From positions 17,760 through 81,759 of the forward strand of contig NZ_AUWR01000052.1 of NCBI RefSeq assembly GCF_000455125.1: a DNA stretch of 64,000 nt. The letters are read 5' to 3'. Positions 27,522-36,906 of the stretch are shown in pieces. How positions within the stretch are numbered: position 1 is the stretch's first letter; the number at the start of each line of letters is the position of its first letter. Source of the DNA: Mycobacterium sp. UM_WGJ (lineage in GTDB: Bacteria; Actinomycetota; Actinomycetes; Mycobacteriales; Mycobacteriaceae). A model generated the notes under the pieces. It worked only from the letters and a program-made list of their open reading frames with translations. It was not told where the DNA came from and did no database searches. The position numbers and the translations under genes are program-made.

Positions 27522-29468
27522 GTGGCGCTCTACCGCAAATACCGGCCGGCATCCTTCGCCGAAGTGGTGGGGCAGGAGCACGTCACCGAACCCCTGTGCA
27601 CGGCGTTGTCGGCGGGCCGGATCAACCACGCCTACCTGTTTTCGGGACCTCGTGGGTGCGGTAAGACCTCGTCGGCGCGCATCCTGGCCCGGTCGCTGAA
27701 CTGTGCGCAGGGGCCGACCCCGACGCCGTGCGGAACCTGCGACTCGTGCGTGGCGCTGGCCCCCAACGGCCCGGGCAGCATCGATGTCGTCGAACTCGAC
27801 GCGGCCAGCCACGGCGGGGTCGACGACACCCGCGATCTGCGCGATCGCGCCTTCTACGCTCCCGCCCAGTCGCGCTACCGAATCTTCATCATCGACGAAG
27901 CGCACATGGTGACCACCGCGGGTTTCAACGCGCTGCTCAAGATCGTCGAGGAGCCGCCCGACCACCTGATCTTCGTGTTCGCCACCACCGAACCGGAGAA
28001 GGTGCTGCCCACTATCCGCAGCCGCACCCATCACTATCCGTTCCGGCTGCTGGCGCCGCGCACCATGCGCGAGCTGATCGGAAGAATCTGCGAGCAGGAG
28101 CGCGTCGCCGTCGATGACGCGGTATATCCACTGGTGATCCGTGCCGGCGGCGGCTCGCCCCGCGACACCCTCTCCGTGCTCGACCAGCTGCTGGCCGGCT
28201 CGGAGCCCATGCCCGGCAGCCCCGACACCAGCCACGTGCGCTACCAGCGGGCACTGGGCCTGTTAGGCGCCACCGACGTCGCCCTGATCGACGAGGCGGT
28301 CGACGCCTTGGCCGCCGGGGATGCCGCATCGCTGTTCGGAGCGGTGGAGGCGGTCGTTGACGCCGGCCACGACCCGCGCCGGTTCGCCATCGACCTGCTG
28401 GAGCGGTTCCGCGACCTGATCGTGCTGCAGGCGGTCCCCGACGCGGTCGCCAAAGGCGTGGTCGACGCACCGGAAGACATCCTGGAACGCATGCAGGAGC
28501 AGGCCGCCCGGATCGGTTCGGCCACCCTGGCCCGCTACGCCGAGGTGGTGCACGCCGGGCTCGGGGAGATGCGCGGCGCGACCGCTCCCCGGTTGTTGCT
28601 GGAGGTGGTGTGCGCCCGGCTGCTGCTGCCCTCGGCCGCCGACACCGAAGCCGCACTGCTGCAACGGATTGAGCGCATCGAGGGCCGACTGGACATGTCG
28701 ATACCGGCGGCACCCGCGCGTACCGGAGCCGTCTCCTCCGCGAGCCCGCCGTCTCCGGCCGCTGCGCCGGCCGCGTCATCGGGCAAGCAGTTCACCCGCC
28801 GTTCTGCCCGGACCACCGACCCCGCATCCGCGCCCGCACCCGAGCCTGCGCCGGTGCCCGTCGCCGCTCCCACCCCCGAGCCGGTGCCGCCACCCGCGGC
28901 GGCAGTGCCCGAACCCGAACCTGTTGCGCCACCTGCTCCGGCCCCCGCGCCGCCGGCCGAACCGGAGCCCGCTGCGGCGCCGCCGGCGCCCGCACCCGCT
29001 GCGGCAGCCACCCCGGGCGAGCCCGACGCCGCCGCCGTGCGCGCGATGTGGACCACGGTCCGCGAAAAGGTGCGCCGACGCAGCCGCTCGACCGAGGCGA
29101 TGCTGGCCGACGCGACGGTGCGCACCGTGGACGGCAACACCTTGGTGCTGACCCACGGAACGGCCTCGCTGGCCAGGCGACTCTCCGAACCGCGCAACAC
29201 CGACGTCATCACCGAGGCCCTCAAGGACGCCCTCGGGGTGAACTGGCGGGTGCGCTGCGAGGCCGGCGGACCACCTCCGGACGCCGGCCACTCGGCGGCG
29301 CCCGCTCAGGTCGACGTGGAATCGGCGCGGCGCGCCGACGAGGAGGCCATGCTGGCCGAGGCGGCCGTCGATGCCGGTTCGGAGGCCCCGCCCCGCCGCG
29401 ACCCCGAAGAAGCGGCCCTGGAGTTGTTGCAGAACGAGTTGGGCGCCCGCCGGATCAGCGGCGACTGA
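27522..29468 (+). CDS. dnaX: DNA polymerase III subunits gamma and tau
   Basis: 648 residues, GTG start. The clamp-loader AAA+ core has Walker A GPRGCGKTS (42-50), a four-Cys zinc module (C..TPCGTCDSC), the DEAH box IIDEAHMVT and sensor region FVFATTEPEKVL. The lid domain runs to ~370. A very Ala/Pro-rich linker (~395-510) leads to a C-terminal tau-like domain (AVRAMWTTVREKVRRRSRSTEAML). It loads the sliding clamp in replication. No obvious slippery A-tract frameshift site is visible, so a separate gamma product is not supported. Confidence 0.96.
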   Translation: MALYRKYRPASFAEVVGQEHVTEPLCTALSAGRINHAYLFSGPRGCGKTSSARILARSLNCAQGPTPTPCGTCDSCVALAPNGPGSIDVVELDAASHGGVDDTRDLRDRAFYAPAQSRYRIFIIDEAHMVTTAGFNALLKIVEEPPDHLIFVFATTEPEKVLPTIRSRTHHYPFRLLAPRTMRELIGRICEQERVAVDDAVYPLVIRAGGGSPRDTLSVLDQLLAGSEPMPGSPDTSHVRYQRALGLLGATDVALIDEAVDALAAGDAASLFGAVEAVVDAGHDPRRFAIDLLERFRDLIVLQAVPDAVAKGVVDAPEDILERMQEQAARIGSATLARYAEVVHAGLGEMRGATAPRLLLEVVCARLLLPSAADTEAALLQRIERIEGRLDMSIPAAPARTGAVSSASPPSPAAAPAASSGKQFTRRSARTTDPASAPAPEPAPVPVAAPTPEPVPPPAAAVPEPEPVAPPAPAPAPPAEPEPAAAPPAPAPAAAATPGEPDAAAVRAMWTTVREKVRRRSRSTEAMLADATVRTVDGNTLVLTHGTASLARRLSEPRNTDVITEALKDALGVNWRVRCEAGGPPPDAGHSAAPAQVDVESARRADEEAMLAEAAVDAGSEAPPRRDPEEAALELLQNELGARRISGD

Positions 29469-29482
29469 AGGTACTCGGTCCG

Positions 29483-30805
29483 CTAGGGAGTCCACCAGGG
29501 CCGTAGCGGCAGACCCCCATCCCCGCCCTGCTGGTCGACGTTGCCGGCCAGCACGTGGTGTAACTGACACTGGTTGCGCTCGAAGCCGATCACCGCAGCC
29601 GCCATGTACAGGCCCCACACCTTGGCGCGGCCCAAGCCCACTTCGGCGACAGCCTCGTCCCAGTGGTCCACCAGGTTCTGGCACCAGCCGCGCAGCGTCT
29701 TGGCGTAGTGGAGCCGGAAGTCCTCCTCATGCAGGACCTCGAGACCGGTCTGCTGGATCTCGGCGGTGATGCTTCCCACGCCGGTGATCTCGCCGTCGGG
29801 GAAGACATACCGGTCGGTGAACGGGTCGCCCTTGTAGACGGAATTGTCCGCAGTCGTGATGCAGTGGTTGAGCAGCAGGCCACCGGTGCGCAGCTTCGAT
29901 TTGAGGAAGCGGAAGTAGGCCGGGTAGTTCTTCACCCCGATGTGCTCGGTCATGCCGATCGACGAGACGCCGTCGAATTCGGTCTCGCGCACGTCCCGGT
30001 AGTCGCAGTGCCGGACCTCAGCGAACTCGGAGAGTCCTTCCTCGGCGATCGCCCGCTGCGCCCAGGCGACCTGCTCTGCAGCGAGGGTGACGCCGAGTGC
30101 GTGGACCCCGCGGCGCGCGGCGTAGCGCACCATGCCGCCCCAGCCGCAGCCGACGTCGAGCAGGCGATCGCCGGGCTTCAGCCGCAGCTTCTCGAAGATC
30201 AGCCGGTACTTGTTCTCCTGGGCTTCCTCCAGCGTCGCGTCGGCGGACGGGTAGATCGCGCAGGTGTAGGTCATCGACGGGCCCAGCACCCACTCGTAGA
30301 AGGTGTTCGACACGTCGTAGTGGTGATGAATCGCGTCGGCGTCCCGAGACTTGCTGTGCCGCAGCCCGCTGGCGTTGCGACGCCATTTGGGTGGCGCCTC
30401 CTCCGGCGGCGGAGCGACCGGCTTGAGATTCCTCAGCCCGATGGAGCGGACGATATTGGCCATATCGCGCGCCGACGGGCGTTTGAATTCGAGATCCGCC
30501 ATGGCGTTGAGCACGTCGTAGGGATTCCCCGGGTGGACGCCGCACAGTTCCAGGTCACCCGAGATGTAGGCCCGGGCTATGCCGAGTTGGCCCAGTGAGG
30601 TGGCCAGGTAGTTGGTCGCCCGCGGATTCAGCAGTTTCACGCCCAGTTCCGCGTCGCTGGGCCCGACGCTGCTGCCGTCGTAGGCAGAGATCTTCAGTGG
30701 TGGTGGCTGCCCCCCAGCGGCCAGTAGCACCAGAATCTCGGCCAGCCCCAGCTTGCCGTTCGCGGTGGTGGTGTTCGTGCTTTGGTTGAGTGTTTTGACC
30801 GCCAT
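29483..30805 (-). CDS. Cyclopropane/methyl-branching fatty acid methyltransferase, copy 1
   Basis: 440 residues. SAM motif LLDVGCGWGGMVRYAARRG at ~217-224; the active-site blocks SIGMTEHIGVKNYPAYF and LLNHCITTADN and the tail GFERNQCQLHHVL match class I CFA-synthase-like methyltransferases. It would transfer a methyl group from SAM onto a phospholipid-bound unsaturated acyl chain. It is highly similar to the copy at 32128-33432 (long stretches around SKSRDA-AIHHHYDVSN are nearly identical). The paralogues flank a FAD monooxygenase gene on the other strand. In M. tuberculosis only one copy (Rv3720) is known to me here, so this one is the extra. It converges with dnaX. Confidence 0.88.
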   Translation of the reverse strand: MAVKTLNQSTNTTTANGKLGLAEILVLLAAGGQPPPLKISAYDGSSVGPSDAELGVKLLNPRATNYLATSLGQLGIARAYISGDLELCGVHPGNPYDVLNAMADLEFKRPSARDMANIVRSIGLRNLKPVAPPPEEAPPKWRRNASGLRHSKSRDADAIHHHYDVSNTFYEWVLGPSMTYTCAIYPSADATLEEAQENKYRLIFEKLRLKPGDRLLDVGCGWGGMVRYAARRGVHALGVTLAAEQVAWAQRAIAEEGLSEFAEVRHCDYRDVRETEFDGVSSIGMTEHIGVKNYPAYFRFLKSKLRTGGLLLNHCITTADNSVYKGDPFTDRYVFPDGEITGVGSITAEIQQTGLEVLHEEDFRLHYAKTLRGWCQNLVDHWDEAVAEVGLGRAKVWGLYMAAAVIGFERNQCQLHHVLAGNVDQQGGDGGLPLRPWWTP

Positions 30806-30879
30806 GATCTAAGCCCCCCTTGTCCAGATGCGAGTAACCGCTCGGGCGTCACCTCAAACTCGCGTAGCGTTGCACCGCG

Positions 30880-32121
30880 ATGGGAGAGAGAACCGAGGCA
30901 ACCACCTGCGCGATCGTCGGTGGCGGACCGGCAGGCATGGTTCTCGGGTTGTTGCTGGCCCGGGCCGGTGTGCAGGTAACGCTGCTGGAGAAGCACGCCG
31001 ACTTCCTGCGCGATTTTCGTGGCGACACCGTGCACCCCACCACCCTGCGCCTCCTCGACGAGCTCGGGCTCTGGGAGCGCTTCGCGACGCTGGCGCACAG
31101 TGAGATCCACCAGGTCAGCCTCGACATGGCCGGGCGCGGCGTCACGGTGGTCGACTTCGGTCGGCTGCGCCGCCAGCCGCATCCCTACATCGCGATGGTG
31201 CCGCAGTGGGACCTGCTCAACCTGCTCGCCGAGTCCGCACAGACCGAGCCGACGTTCACCCTGCGAATGCAGAGCGAGGTGACCGGACTGCTGCACGAGG
31301 AAGGCCGGGTGGCCGGAGTGCGCTACCGCGATACCGAGGGCACCGGCGAGCTGCGTGCCGATCTCACGGTCGCCTGCGACGGGCGCTGGTCGGTGGCGCG
31401 GCATGAGGCGGGCCTGCACTCACGCGAGTTTCCGGTGAACTTCGATGTGTGGTGGTTCCGGCTGCCGAACGACCGCGCCGCCCAGCCCACCTTGTTGCCC
31501 CGCCTCGGGCCCGGGCGGGCCGCGATCATGATTCCGCGGGACAGCTACTTTCAGGTCGCCTACCTGGGCCGCAAGGGCACCGACGCGGACAAGCGGGCGC
31601 GCGGTATCGAGGCATTCCGCCGCGACGTGGTGGAGCTCATCCCCGAGGCGGCGGACTCGGTGGAGGCGCTGCAGAGCCTGGACGACGTCAAACACCTTGA
31701 TGTGCGGCTGAATCGGTTGCGGCATTGGAGCATTGACGGCTTGTTGTGCATCGGCGACGCCGCACACGCCATGTCGCCGGTGGGTGGGGTCGGCATCAAT
31801 CTGGCGGTGCAGGACGCGGTGGCCGCCGCCACCATCCTGGCCGAGCCGCTACGGCACGGCCAGCTGACCGCCGGGGACCTGGCTGCCGTGCAGCGCCGCC
31901 GGGAGCTGCCCACCGTCGTCACCCAGTCGGTGCAGCGGGTGGCGCACCGGGCGCTGAACCCGATCTTGCGCGGAAAGAACCTCAGCCCGCCGGCGAGCGT
32001 GGGCACGCTGTTCGCGGTGTTGCCCTGGCTCTCGGCGATTCCGGCATACCTGGTCGGGGTGGGCGTGCGCCCGGAGCGGGCACCGGCCTTCGCGCGCCGC
32101 CAGAACCGTCAGAGCCGCTAG
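30880..32121 (+). CDS. FAD-dependent monooxygenase (aromatic hydroxylase type)
   Basis: 413 residues. N-terminal FAD motif AIVGGGPAGMVLGLLLARAG (~12-31), a central substrate domain with EHADFLRDFRGDT-like active-site loop (KHADFLRDFRGD), and the second FAD motif CIGDAAHAMSPVGGVGINLAVQDAV (~290). This is the PHBH/UbiH-type class A flavoprotein fold, which inserts one oxygen into aromatic or polyketide-like substrates. It stands between two methyltransferase paralogues, divergent from copy 1 (74-base gap) and convergent with copy 2 (6-base gap). A role in lipid modification is possible but unsupported by motif. Confidence 0.85.
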   Translation: MGERTEATTCAIVGGGPAGMVLGLLLARAGVQVTLLEKHADFLRDFRGDTVHPTTLRLLDELGLWERFATLAHSEIHQVSLDMAGRGVTVVDFGRLRRQPHPYIAMVPQWDLLNLLAESAQTEPTFTLRMQSEVTGLLHEEGRVAGVRYRDTEGTGELRADLTVACDGRWSVARHEAGLHSREFPVNFDVWWFRLPNDRAAQPTLLPRLGPGRAAIMIPRDSYFQVAYLGRKGTDADKRARGIEAFRRDVVELIPEAADSVEALQSLDDVKHLDVRLNRLRHWSIDGLLCIGDAAHAMSPVGGVGINLAVQDAVAAATILAEPLRHGQLTAGDLAAVQRRRELPTVVTQSVQRVAHRALNPILRGKNLSPPASVGTLFAVLPWLSAIPAYLVGVGVRPERAPAFARRQNRQSR

Positions 32122-32127
32122 GGTCGG

Positions 32128-33432
32128 CTAGGGCCGCCACCACGGCCGCAGCGGCAGGCCGGCGCCGTCGCCGCCGTTGACCGCCAGCGCGTGATGAAGC
32201 TGAATGCCGTTGTGCTCGAAGCCCAGCCGGGAACCGGCCATGTACAGGCCCCACACCTTGGCGGTGGCCAGCCCGACCTCGGCCACCGCGTCGTCCCAGT
32301 GCGCCACCAGGTTGGCGCCCCAGTCGCGCAGGGTCAGCTCGTAGTGGTTGCGCAGGTTCTCGGTGTGCAGCACCTCTAGGCCGACGTCTTGGATCTCGCT
32401 GATGATGCGGCCGGACCCGGCCAGCTCTCCGTCGGGGAACACATAGCGGTCGATGAAATCGCCTGCGGTCGCACTGGATTTGTTGTCCGCCCGGGTGATG
32501 CAGTGGTTGAGTAGCAGACCGCCGGGACGCAGCTTGGACTTGAGGAACCCGAAGTAGGCGGGGTAGTTGGCCACCCCGATGTGTTCGGTCATACCGATCG
32601 AGGAGACCGCGTCAAATCCGGATTCGCCGACGTCGCGGTAGTCGCAGTGGCGCACCTCGGCCCGATCGGACAGGCCGGCGTCGGCGATCGCGCGCTGCGC
32701 CCACTGGGCCTGTTCGGCCGACAGCGTCGCACCGATGGCGCGCACCCCGTGCCGTGCCGCGTAGCGCACCATGCCGCCCCAGCCGCAGCCCACGTCGAGC
32801 AGCACGTCGCCGGGGCTCAACCGCAGCTTGTCGAAGACCAGCCGGTACTTGTTCTCCTGGGCCTGCTCCAGCGTGGCATCCGGAGTCGGATAGACCGCGC
32901 AGGTGTAGGTCATCGATGGTCCCAGCACCCAGGCGTAGAAGTCGTTGGATACGTCGTAGTGGTGATGAATCGCCTCGGCGTCCCGAGACTTGCTGTGCCG
33001 CAATCCTTCCGCGATACGTCGCCAGCGGGGGAGTGCCTCCTGGGGCGGCGGGGCGATCGGCACCAGATGTTCGATCCCGATCGAGCGCACGATGTTGGCC
33101 AGCACTCTGGGCGAGGGCCGTTTGAAGTGCAGCTCGTCAGCCAAGGCCTTGAGCAGCCGATAGGGATCCCCGGGATGCACACCGTGCAGCCCCAGATCAC
33201 CGGAGATGTAGGCCCGGGCCATCCCCAGGTCGCCGGGAGCGGTGGCCAGATAGGTGGTGCCCCGCGGGGTCAGCAGGTCCAGGCCCAAGGGGGCGTCGTC
33301 GGGGCCGGTGCTGCTTCCGTCGTAGGCGGTGAACCGCAGCGGCAGGTGCCCGTCGGTGGCCAGGGTCTCCAGCACCTGGGCCAGGCTCAGCCTGCCGGTC
33401 GAAGTGCGTATCTGCTCGCTGTCGATCGTCAT
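32128..33432 (-). CDS. Cyclopropane/methyl-branching fatty acid methyltransferase, copy 2 (Rv3720-like)
   Basis: 434 residues; same blocks as copy 1: DVGCGWGGMVRYAARHG, SIGMTEHIGVANYPAYF, LLNHCITRADN. Its ATG overlaps the end of the FAD-linked oxidoreductase by four bases, as Rv3719-Rv3720. Actinobacterial pairs of a FAD oxidoreductase plus this methyltransferase type make 10-methyl fatty acids such as tuberculostearic acid (methylation to a 10-methylene intermediate, then reduction); that function is a reasonable inference here, not shown. Both copies keep all visible motifs, so neither looks like a pseudogene. Confidence 0.9.
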   Translation of the reverse strand: MTIDSEQIRTSTGRLSLAQVLETLATDGHLPLRFTAYDGSSTGPDDAPLGLDLLTPRGTTYLATAPGDLGMARAYISGDLGLHGVHPGDPYRLLKALADELHFKRPSPRVLANIVRSIGIEHLVPIAPPPQEALPRWRRIAEGLRHSKSRDAEAIHHHYDVSNDFYAWVLGPSMTYTCAVYPTPDATLEQAQENKYRLVFDKLRLSPGDVLLDVGCGWGGMVRYAARHGVRAIGATLSAEQAQWAQRAIADAGLSDRAEVRHCDYRDVGESGFDAVSSIGMTEHIGVANYPAYFGFLKSKLRPGGLLLNHCITRADNKSSATAGDFIDRYVFPDGELAGSGRIISEIQDVGLEVLHTENLRNHYELTLRDWGANLVAHWDDAVAEVGLATAKVWGLYMAGSRLGFEHNGIQLHHALAVNGGDGAGLPLRPWWRP

Positions 33433-34811
33433 CGTCGTCGCACCGCCTTGGCGTAAAGGTCCAGTAGCCGCGAGTCGGGGTCGTAGGTCTTCTTGATCCT
33501 CCGATAGGTTTCACCGCCGTAGAGTTCGTCAAACTCCGCGGCGGTGTAGTAGGAGTCGGAGTACAGCGACTTGTGGCCGTCGAGCTCGCTCACCTTGGCC
33601 TCGATCAGTCGATTGGTGGCTCCCTCGGTGGCGCCGGCCGGGACCGACGACCAGAACCCGACGTTGACGTAGGTGCGATTGGACCGGATCGGGTACAGCG
33701 GCCACTCCTCGTCGCCGCGCAGCCGGAGCGGGCACAACCACACCGGCTCGATCGGGACGTGAGCGAAGAACCAGTCCAGGAACTGCCGGCAGCGCTCCAG
33801 CGGGACCTCGATGTCCTGCACCACTCGCTCACGAGGCGGGCGGTGATGCCGCTTCTCGATCCGGTCGGCGATGCCGAAGCGCTGGTCGTAGGCGATCAGC
33901 TTCGAGTAGACACTGCTACGGCGGTAGCGCCGCGGCCACCACCGGCGCACCAGGGGACGCTGAGCGCCGAACGCGCGCGAGCACCAGAACCAGTCGGTGT
34001 CCCAGCGCCAGAGGTAGTCGTGGATGGTCAGCCGGTCGTCTTTGATCCCGTGCGCGTGCCGGATCGAGCGGTAGTAGATCTGCTGGCCGGTGTAGTCGCT
34101 GACGGCGCCGGGAGAATCCGTTGCGATACCGACACACAGGTAGCTCTCCCGGGGGTCGAACACCACACCGTCGAGGTAGTCCACCGGAACGCCTTCGAGC
34201 CCGCCGGTATCGATGATGCGGTCCATCGTCGCGACCAGCTCATCGAGGGAATCGAAGCGGATGTGCCGCAACGCGACGAACGGCTTGACGGCCTCCAGCT
34301 CGATCCGCAGCCGCGTCGAATACCCCAACGTGCCATAGGAATTCGGAAACGCGTGGAACAGATCCTCATGCTGGTCGCGCGATATCGTCAGCAGCTCGCC
34401 GTCGCCGGTGAGCACGTCCATCTCCAGCACCGACTCGTGGGGAAGCCCGTTGCGGAACGACGCCGACTCGATGCCCAGGCCGCTGACCGCACCGCCGACG
34501 GTGATCGTCTTGAGCTGCGGGACCACTAACGGCGCCAGGCCGTAGGGCAGGGTGGCGGCGACCAGATCTTCATAGGTGCACATGCCGTCGACGTCGGCGG
34601 TGCGGTTCTCCGGGTCGACGGCGATGACGCTCACCAGGCCGGAAGTGTCCAGACCGGGGGCTTGGCGCTTCGCGCGGGCCCGAAACAGGTTGGAAGTGGG
34701 CTTGGCCAGCCGGACCGATTCGTCGGCCGGGATGTTGCGGTAGCTGTCCAGCAGCCGTCGCACCCCCCGCGTGTGGGATGTCGGTGTATCGGCCGGCCGA
34801 ACGGACATCAC
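33429..34811 (-). CDS. FAD-linked oxidoreductase (VAO/DWARF1 type, Rv3719-like)
   Basis: 460 residues. The FAD-binding type 4 domain has GLVSVIAVDPENRTADVDGMCTYEDL and the pyrophosphate-binding KTITVGGAVSGLGIESAS (~100-120). The C-terminal half, with several Trp/Arg-rich blocks (WRWDTDWFWCSR, RRWWPRRYRRSS), resembles the DHCR24/DWARF1 sterol or lipid reductase branch. It probably reduces a methylene or double bond on an acyl chain made by the overlapping methyltransferase. It has the first position of the two-gene unit; ATG 34811. Upstream lies a short gap with a 21-base tandem repeat and then the ami1-type gene on the same strand. Confidence 0.85.
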   Translation of the reverse strand: MMSVRPADTPTSHTRGVRRLLDSYRNIPADESVRLAKPTSNLFRARAKRQAPGLDTSGLVSVIAVDPENRTADVDGMCTYEDLVAATLPYGLAPLVVPQLKTITVGGAVSGLGIESASFRNGLPHESVLEMDVLTGDGELLTISRDQHEDLFHAFPNSYGTLGYSTRLRIELEAVKPFVALRHIRFDSLDELVATMDRIIDTGGLEGVPVDYLDGVVFDPRESYLCVGIATDSPGAVSDYTGQQIYYRSIRHAHGIKDDRLTIHDYLWRWDTDWFWCSRAFGAQRPLVRRWWPRRYRRSSVYSKLIAYDQRFGIADRIEKRHHRPPRERVVQDIEVPLERCRQFLDWFFAHVPIEPVWLCPLRLRGDEEWPLYPIRSNRTYVNVGFWSSVPAGATEGATNRLIEAKVSELDGHKSLYSDSYYTAAEFDELYGGETYRRIKKTYDPDSRLLDLYAKAVRRR

Positions 34812-34869
34812 TTCCTACGCTAACGGCGGATCGGCGGTTCCGCACGCCACGGCCGGCTTCGGGTCTTTC

Positions 34870-34910
34870 GCGTCGGCCCTCGCTGAACCTGCGTCGGCCC
34901 TCGCTGAACC
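34870..34910. repeat. 21-base tandem duplication
   Basis: GCGTCGGCCCTCGCTGAACC occurs twice head to tail with a 21-base period in the gap after the ami1-type gene. It does not form an obvious hairpin and may be a minor replication slippage product. Confidence 0.8.
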
Positions 34911-34915
34911 GCCGG

Positions 34916-35680
34916 TCAGGGCAGCTGCGCTTGACTGCTCAAAAAACTGGCGATGCCGCGCGCCACGGCATCGGCGTAACGCTGGCGGCCCGCAGGACTC
35001 TCCATCAGGGCCGCATCGGTGGCGTTTTTCATGTTGCCCAGCTCGACGAGGATCGACGGGTATTCGGCCAGGTTGAGCCCGGCGAGGTCGGCGCGACCCT
35101 TCAAGCCGTCAGTGCCGATGTAGTTGGCCGGAGGAATGCCGGCGGCCTGCAACTGACTGCGCATGATCTGGGCGAACCGCACCGCGGGACCCTCCTGCGC
35201 CGGGTTCAGCGGAGGTGCGGAGTAGTTGACGTGAAATCCGCGGCCGGCCGGCTGTCCGCCATCGGCGTGGATGGACACGATGGCATTGGGGTGCAGCGCA
35301 TTGGCCGCCGCGGCACGTGCGTCGATGCACGGCGCCGGCCCGTTGTCGTCGCCTCGCGACATCGCGGTGCGGACCCCGGCTGAGTTGAGGGCCTGGCGGA
35401 TCCGCAGTGTGGTGTCCCAGGCGAAGCTGTGCTCGGGATACCCGGAGTTGGTCGCGGTGCCGCTGGTCTGGCAGTTCTTGGTGCCGCCCCGGCCATTGGG
35501 CACCTGACGTGACAGGGCAGCGGGGTCGCCCGCGCCGCTGTGCCCGGGGTCGAGGAACACGATCATGCCGGCGATGTTGCCGGGGGCGGCTGAGGACGGC
35601 GGGGCGCTCGGCACCGCGGCGGCCACCACCAGGCCGGCGGTGATCGCGATACCGACACGGACAAGAACTGGTACGCGCAC
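34916..35680 (-). CDS. ami1: N-acetylmuramoyl-L-alanine amidase (Rv3717-like, Ami1)
   Basis: 254 residues with a signal peptide (to about SSAAPG, residue 34). Zinc and catalytic residues: FLDPGHSG (His), GYPEHSFAW (Glu), IVSIHADGG (His), VELGNMKN (Glu), and the paired cysteines in KNCQTSG/APCIDARAA. M. tuberculosis Rv3717 is a zinc amidase of the same type, lacking a wall-binding domain, with a role in cell separation. Position divergent from ybaB-recR matches Rv3717/Rv3716c/Rv3715c, so this is the orthologue and the gene at 9464-10204 the paralogue. Confidence 0.93.
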   Translation of the reverse strand: MRVPVLVRVGIAITAGLVVAAAVPSAPPSSAAPGNIAGMIVFLDPGHSGAGDPAALSRQVPNGRGGTKNCQTSGTATNSGYPEHSFAWDTTLRIRQALNSAGVRTAMSRGDDNGPAPCIDARAAAANALHPNAIVSIHADGGQPAGRGFHVNYSAPPLNPAQEGPAVRFAQIMRSQLQAAGIPPANYIGTDGLKGRADLAGLNLAEYPSILVELGNMKNATDAALMESPAGRQRYADAVARGIASFLSSQAQLP

Positions 35681-35798
35681 GCCGCCAACGTAGGCCGGGG
35701 CCGACTACGCTGGAATTCTCACACGCACCGGGTCTCGCAGCTGAAACCAAGCCGCAACCCAGTCGAGACCACGCACACGACAACGCAAGGGGAGTGTC

Positions 35799-36134
35799 AT
35801 GCAACCAGGAGGCCCGCCCGACATGTCGGCGTTGCTGGCCCAGGCTCAGCAGATGCAGCAGCGACTGCTGCAGGCGCAGCAGGAGCTGGCCGTCACCGAG
35901 GTGCACGGGGAGGCCGGAAACGGCCTGGTCAAGGTCACCTCCAACGGCAGCGGCGAGGTGCTCGCGGTGCACATCGACCCGAAGGTCGTCGACCCCGAGG
36001 ACATCGAGACCCTGCAGGACCTGCTCGTGGGAGCGCTCGCGGACGCCTCGAAGAAGGCGCACACGCTGGCCCAGCAGCGGCTCTCGCCGCTGGCCGGCGG
36101 CATGGGCGGCGCGCTCGGCATGCCGGGAGCCTAG
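35799..36134 (+). CDS. ybaB: YbaB/EbfC family nucleoid-associated protein
   Basis: 111 residues. The characteristic central block [35 protein letters not shown] (in parts) and an N-terminal Gln-rich helix ([17 protein letters not shown]) identify the family. These small dimers bind DNA and are nearly always encoded directly before recR, as here (the recR GTG follows the stop without a gap). The Gly-rich C-terminal tail ([14 protein letters not shown]) is usual in actinobacteria. Confidence 0.93.
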   Translation: MQPGGPPDMSALLAQAQQMQQRLLQAQQELAVTEVHGEAGNGLVKVTSNGSGEVLAVHIDPKVVDPEDIETLQDLLVGALADASKKAHTLAQQRLSPLAGGMGGALGMPGA

Positions 36135-36746
36135 GTGTTTGAGGGTCCGGTTCAGGACCTGATCGACGAGCTGGGCAAGCTGCCGGGCATCGGCCCCAAG
36201 AGTGCCCAGCGGATCGCGTTTCACCTGCTGTCAGTGGAGCCGCCGGAGATCGACCGGCTCACCGCGGTGCTCACCAAGGTGCGCGACGGGGTGCGGTTCT
36301 GTGAGGTGTGCGGCAATGTCTCCGACGCGGAGCGCTGCCGGATCTGCGGGGACCCCCGCCGCGACTTCGCCCAGATCTGCGTCGTCGAGGAGCCCAAGGA
36401 CGTCGCGGCCATCGAGCGCACCCGGGAGTTCCGCGGCCGCTACCACGTACTCGGCGGCGCGCTGGATCCCTTGTCGGGGATCGGGCCGGAGCAACTGCGG
36501 GTGCGTGAGCTGCTGAATCGGGTCGGGGAGCGGGTCGACGGGGTTGACGTCAGCGAGGTGATCATCGCCACCGACCCCAACACCGAGGGCGAGGCCACCG
36601 CCACCTATTTGGTGCGGGTGCTGCGTGACATTCCCGGGCTCAGCGTGACGCGGTTGGCGTCCGGTTTGCCGATGGGCGGCGACCTGGAATTCGCTGATGA
36701 GCTGACTTTGGGCCGGGCCTTCACCGGCCGCCGCGCCATGGCCTGA
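36135..36746 (+). CDS. recR: Recombination protein RecR
   Basis: 203 residues, GTG start directly after the ybaB stop. A helix-hairpin-helix ([20 protein letters not shown], ~13-32), a four-Cys zinc finger (Cys56, 59, 68, 71) and a Toprim domain ([28 protein letters not shown]) are in standard order. RecR acts with RecF/RecO in loading RecA at gaps. Length is typical. The intergenic region after the stop begins with a 22-base tandem repeat. Confidence 0.97.
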   Translation: MFEGPVQDLIDELGKLPGIGPKSAQRIAFHLLSVEPPEIDRLTAVLTKVRDGVRFCEVCGNVSDAERCRICGDPRRDFAQICVVEEPKDVAAIERTREFRGRYHVLGGALDPLSGIGPEQLRVRELLNRVGERVDGVDVSEVIIATDPNTEGEATATYLVRVLRDIPGLSVTRLASGLPMGGDLEFADELTLGRAFTGRRAMA

Positions 36747-36753
36747 CCCGTCT

Positions 36754-36809
36754 CTCCCGCGAGCCCCGGGGGTGCCTCCCGCGAACCCCGGGGGTGCCTC
36801 CCGCGAGCC
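36754..36809. repeat. 22-base tandem repeat (2.5 copies) after recR
   Basis: CTCCCGCGAGCCCCGGGGGTGC and its near copy (one base different) start at 36754 and 36776; a partial third copy starts at 36798 and runs into the left arm of the large inverted repeat. Each unit contains a CCCCGGGGG palindromic core. Confidence 0.9.
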
Positions 36810-36862
36810 TGTAGTTAGCGCGGCCGCTACTCGCACTTTCTCGCGCCAACTACAGCCTCGCG
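36802..36862. repeat. Large imperfect inverted repeat upstream of the DUF559 gene
   Basis: 21-base arms, CGCGAGCCTGTAGTTAGCGCG (36802-36822, given here in two halves: CGCGAGCCTG and TAGTTAGCGCG) and its complement at 36842-36862, pair with two mismatches around a 19-base loop. The pair 36801/36863 extends the stem. It lies 44 bases before the ATG of the DUF559 gene. It could be a terminator, a mobile-element end, or the recognition site of the encoded protein. Confidence 0.85.
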
Positions 36863-36906
36863 GAGGTTCGAGGCCAAATGTCGGTGCGTGGGACCAGCAT
36901 GTCGCC

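Noticed and set aside
27522-29468. Programmed frameshift producing gamma subunit in dnaX
   Set aside because: No A-rich slippery sequence with a following stem was found; the coding region is uniformly GC-rich.
29483-33432. One methyltransferase copy as a pseudogene
   Set aside because: Both copies are full length with intact SAM and active-site motifs and no frameshift.
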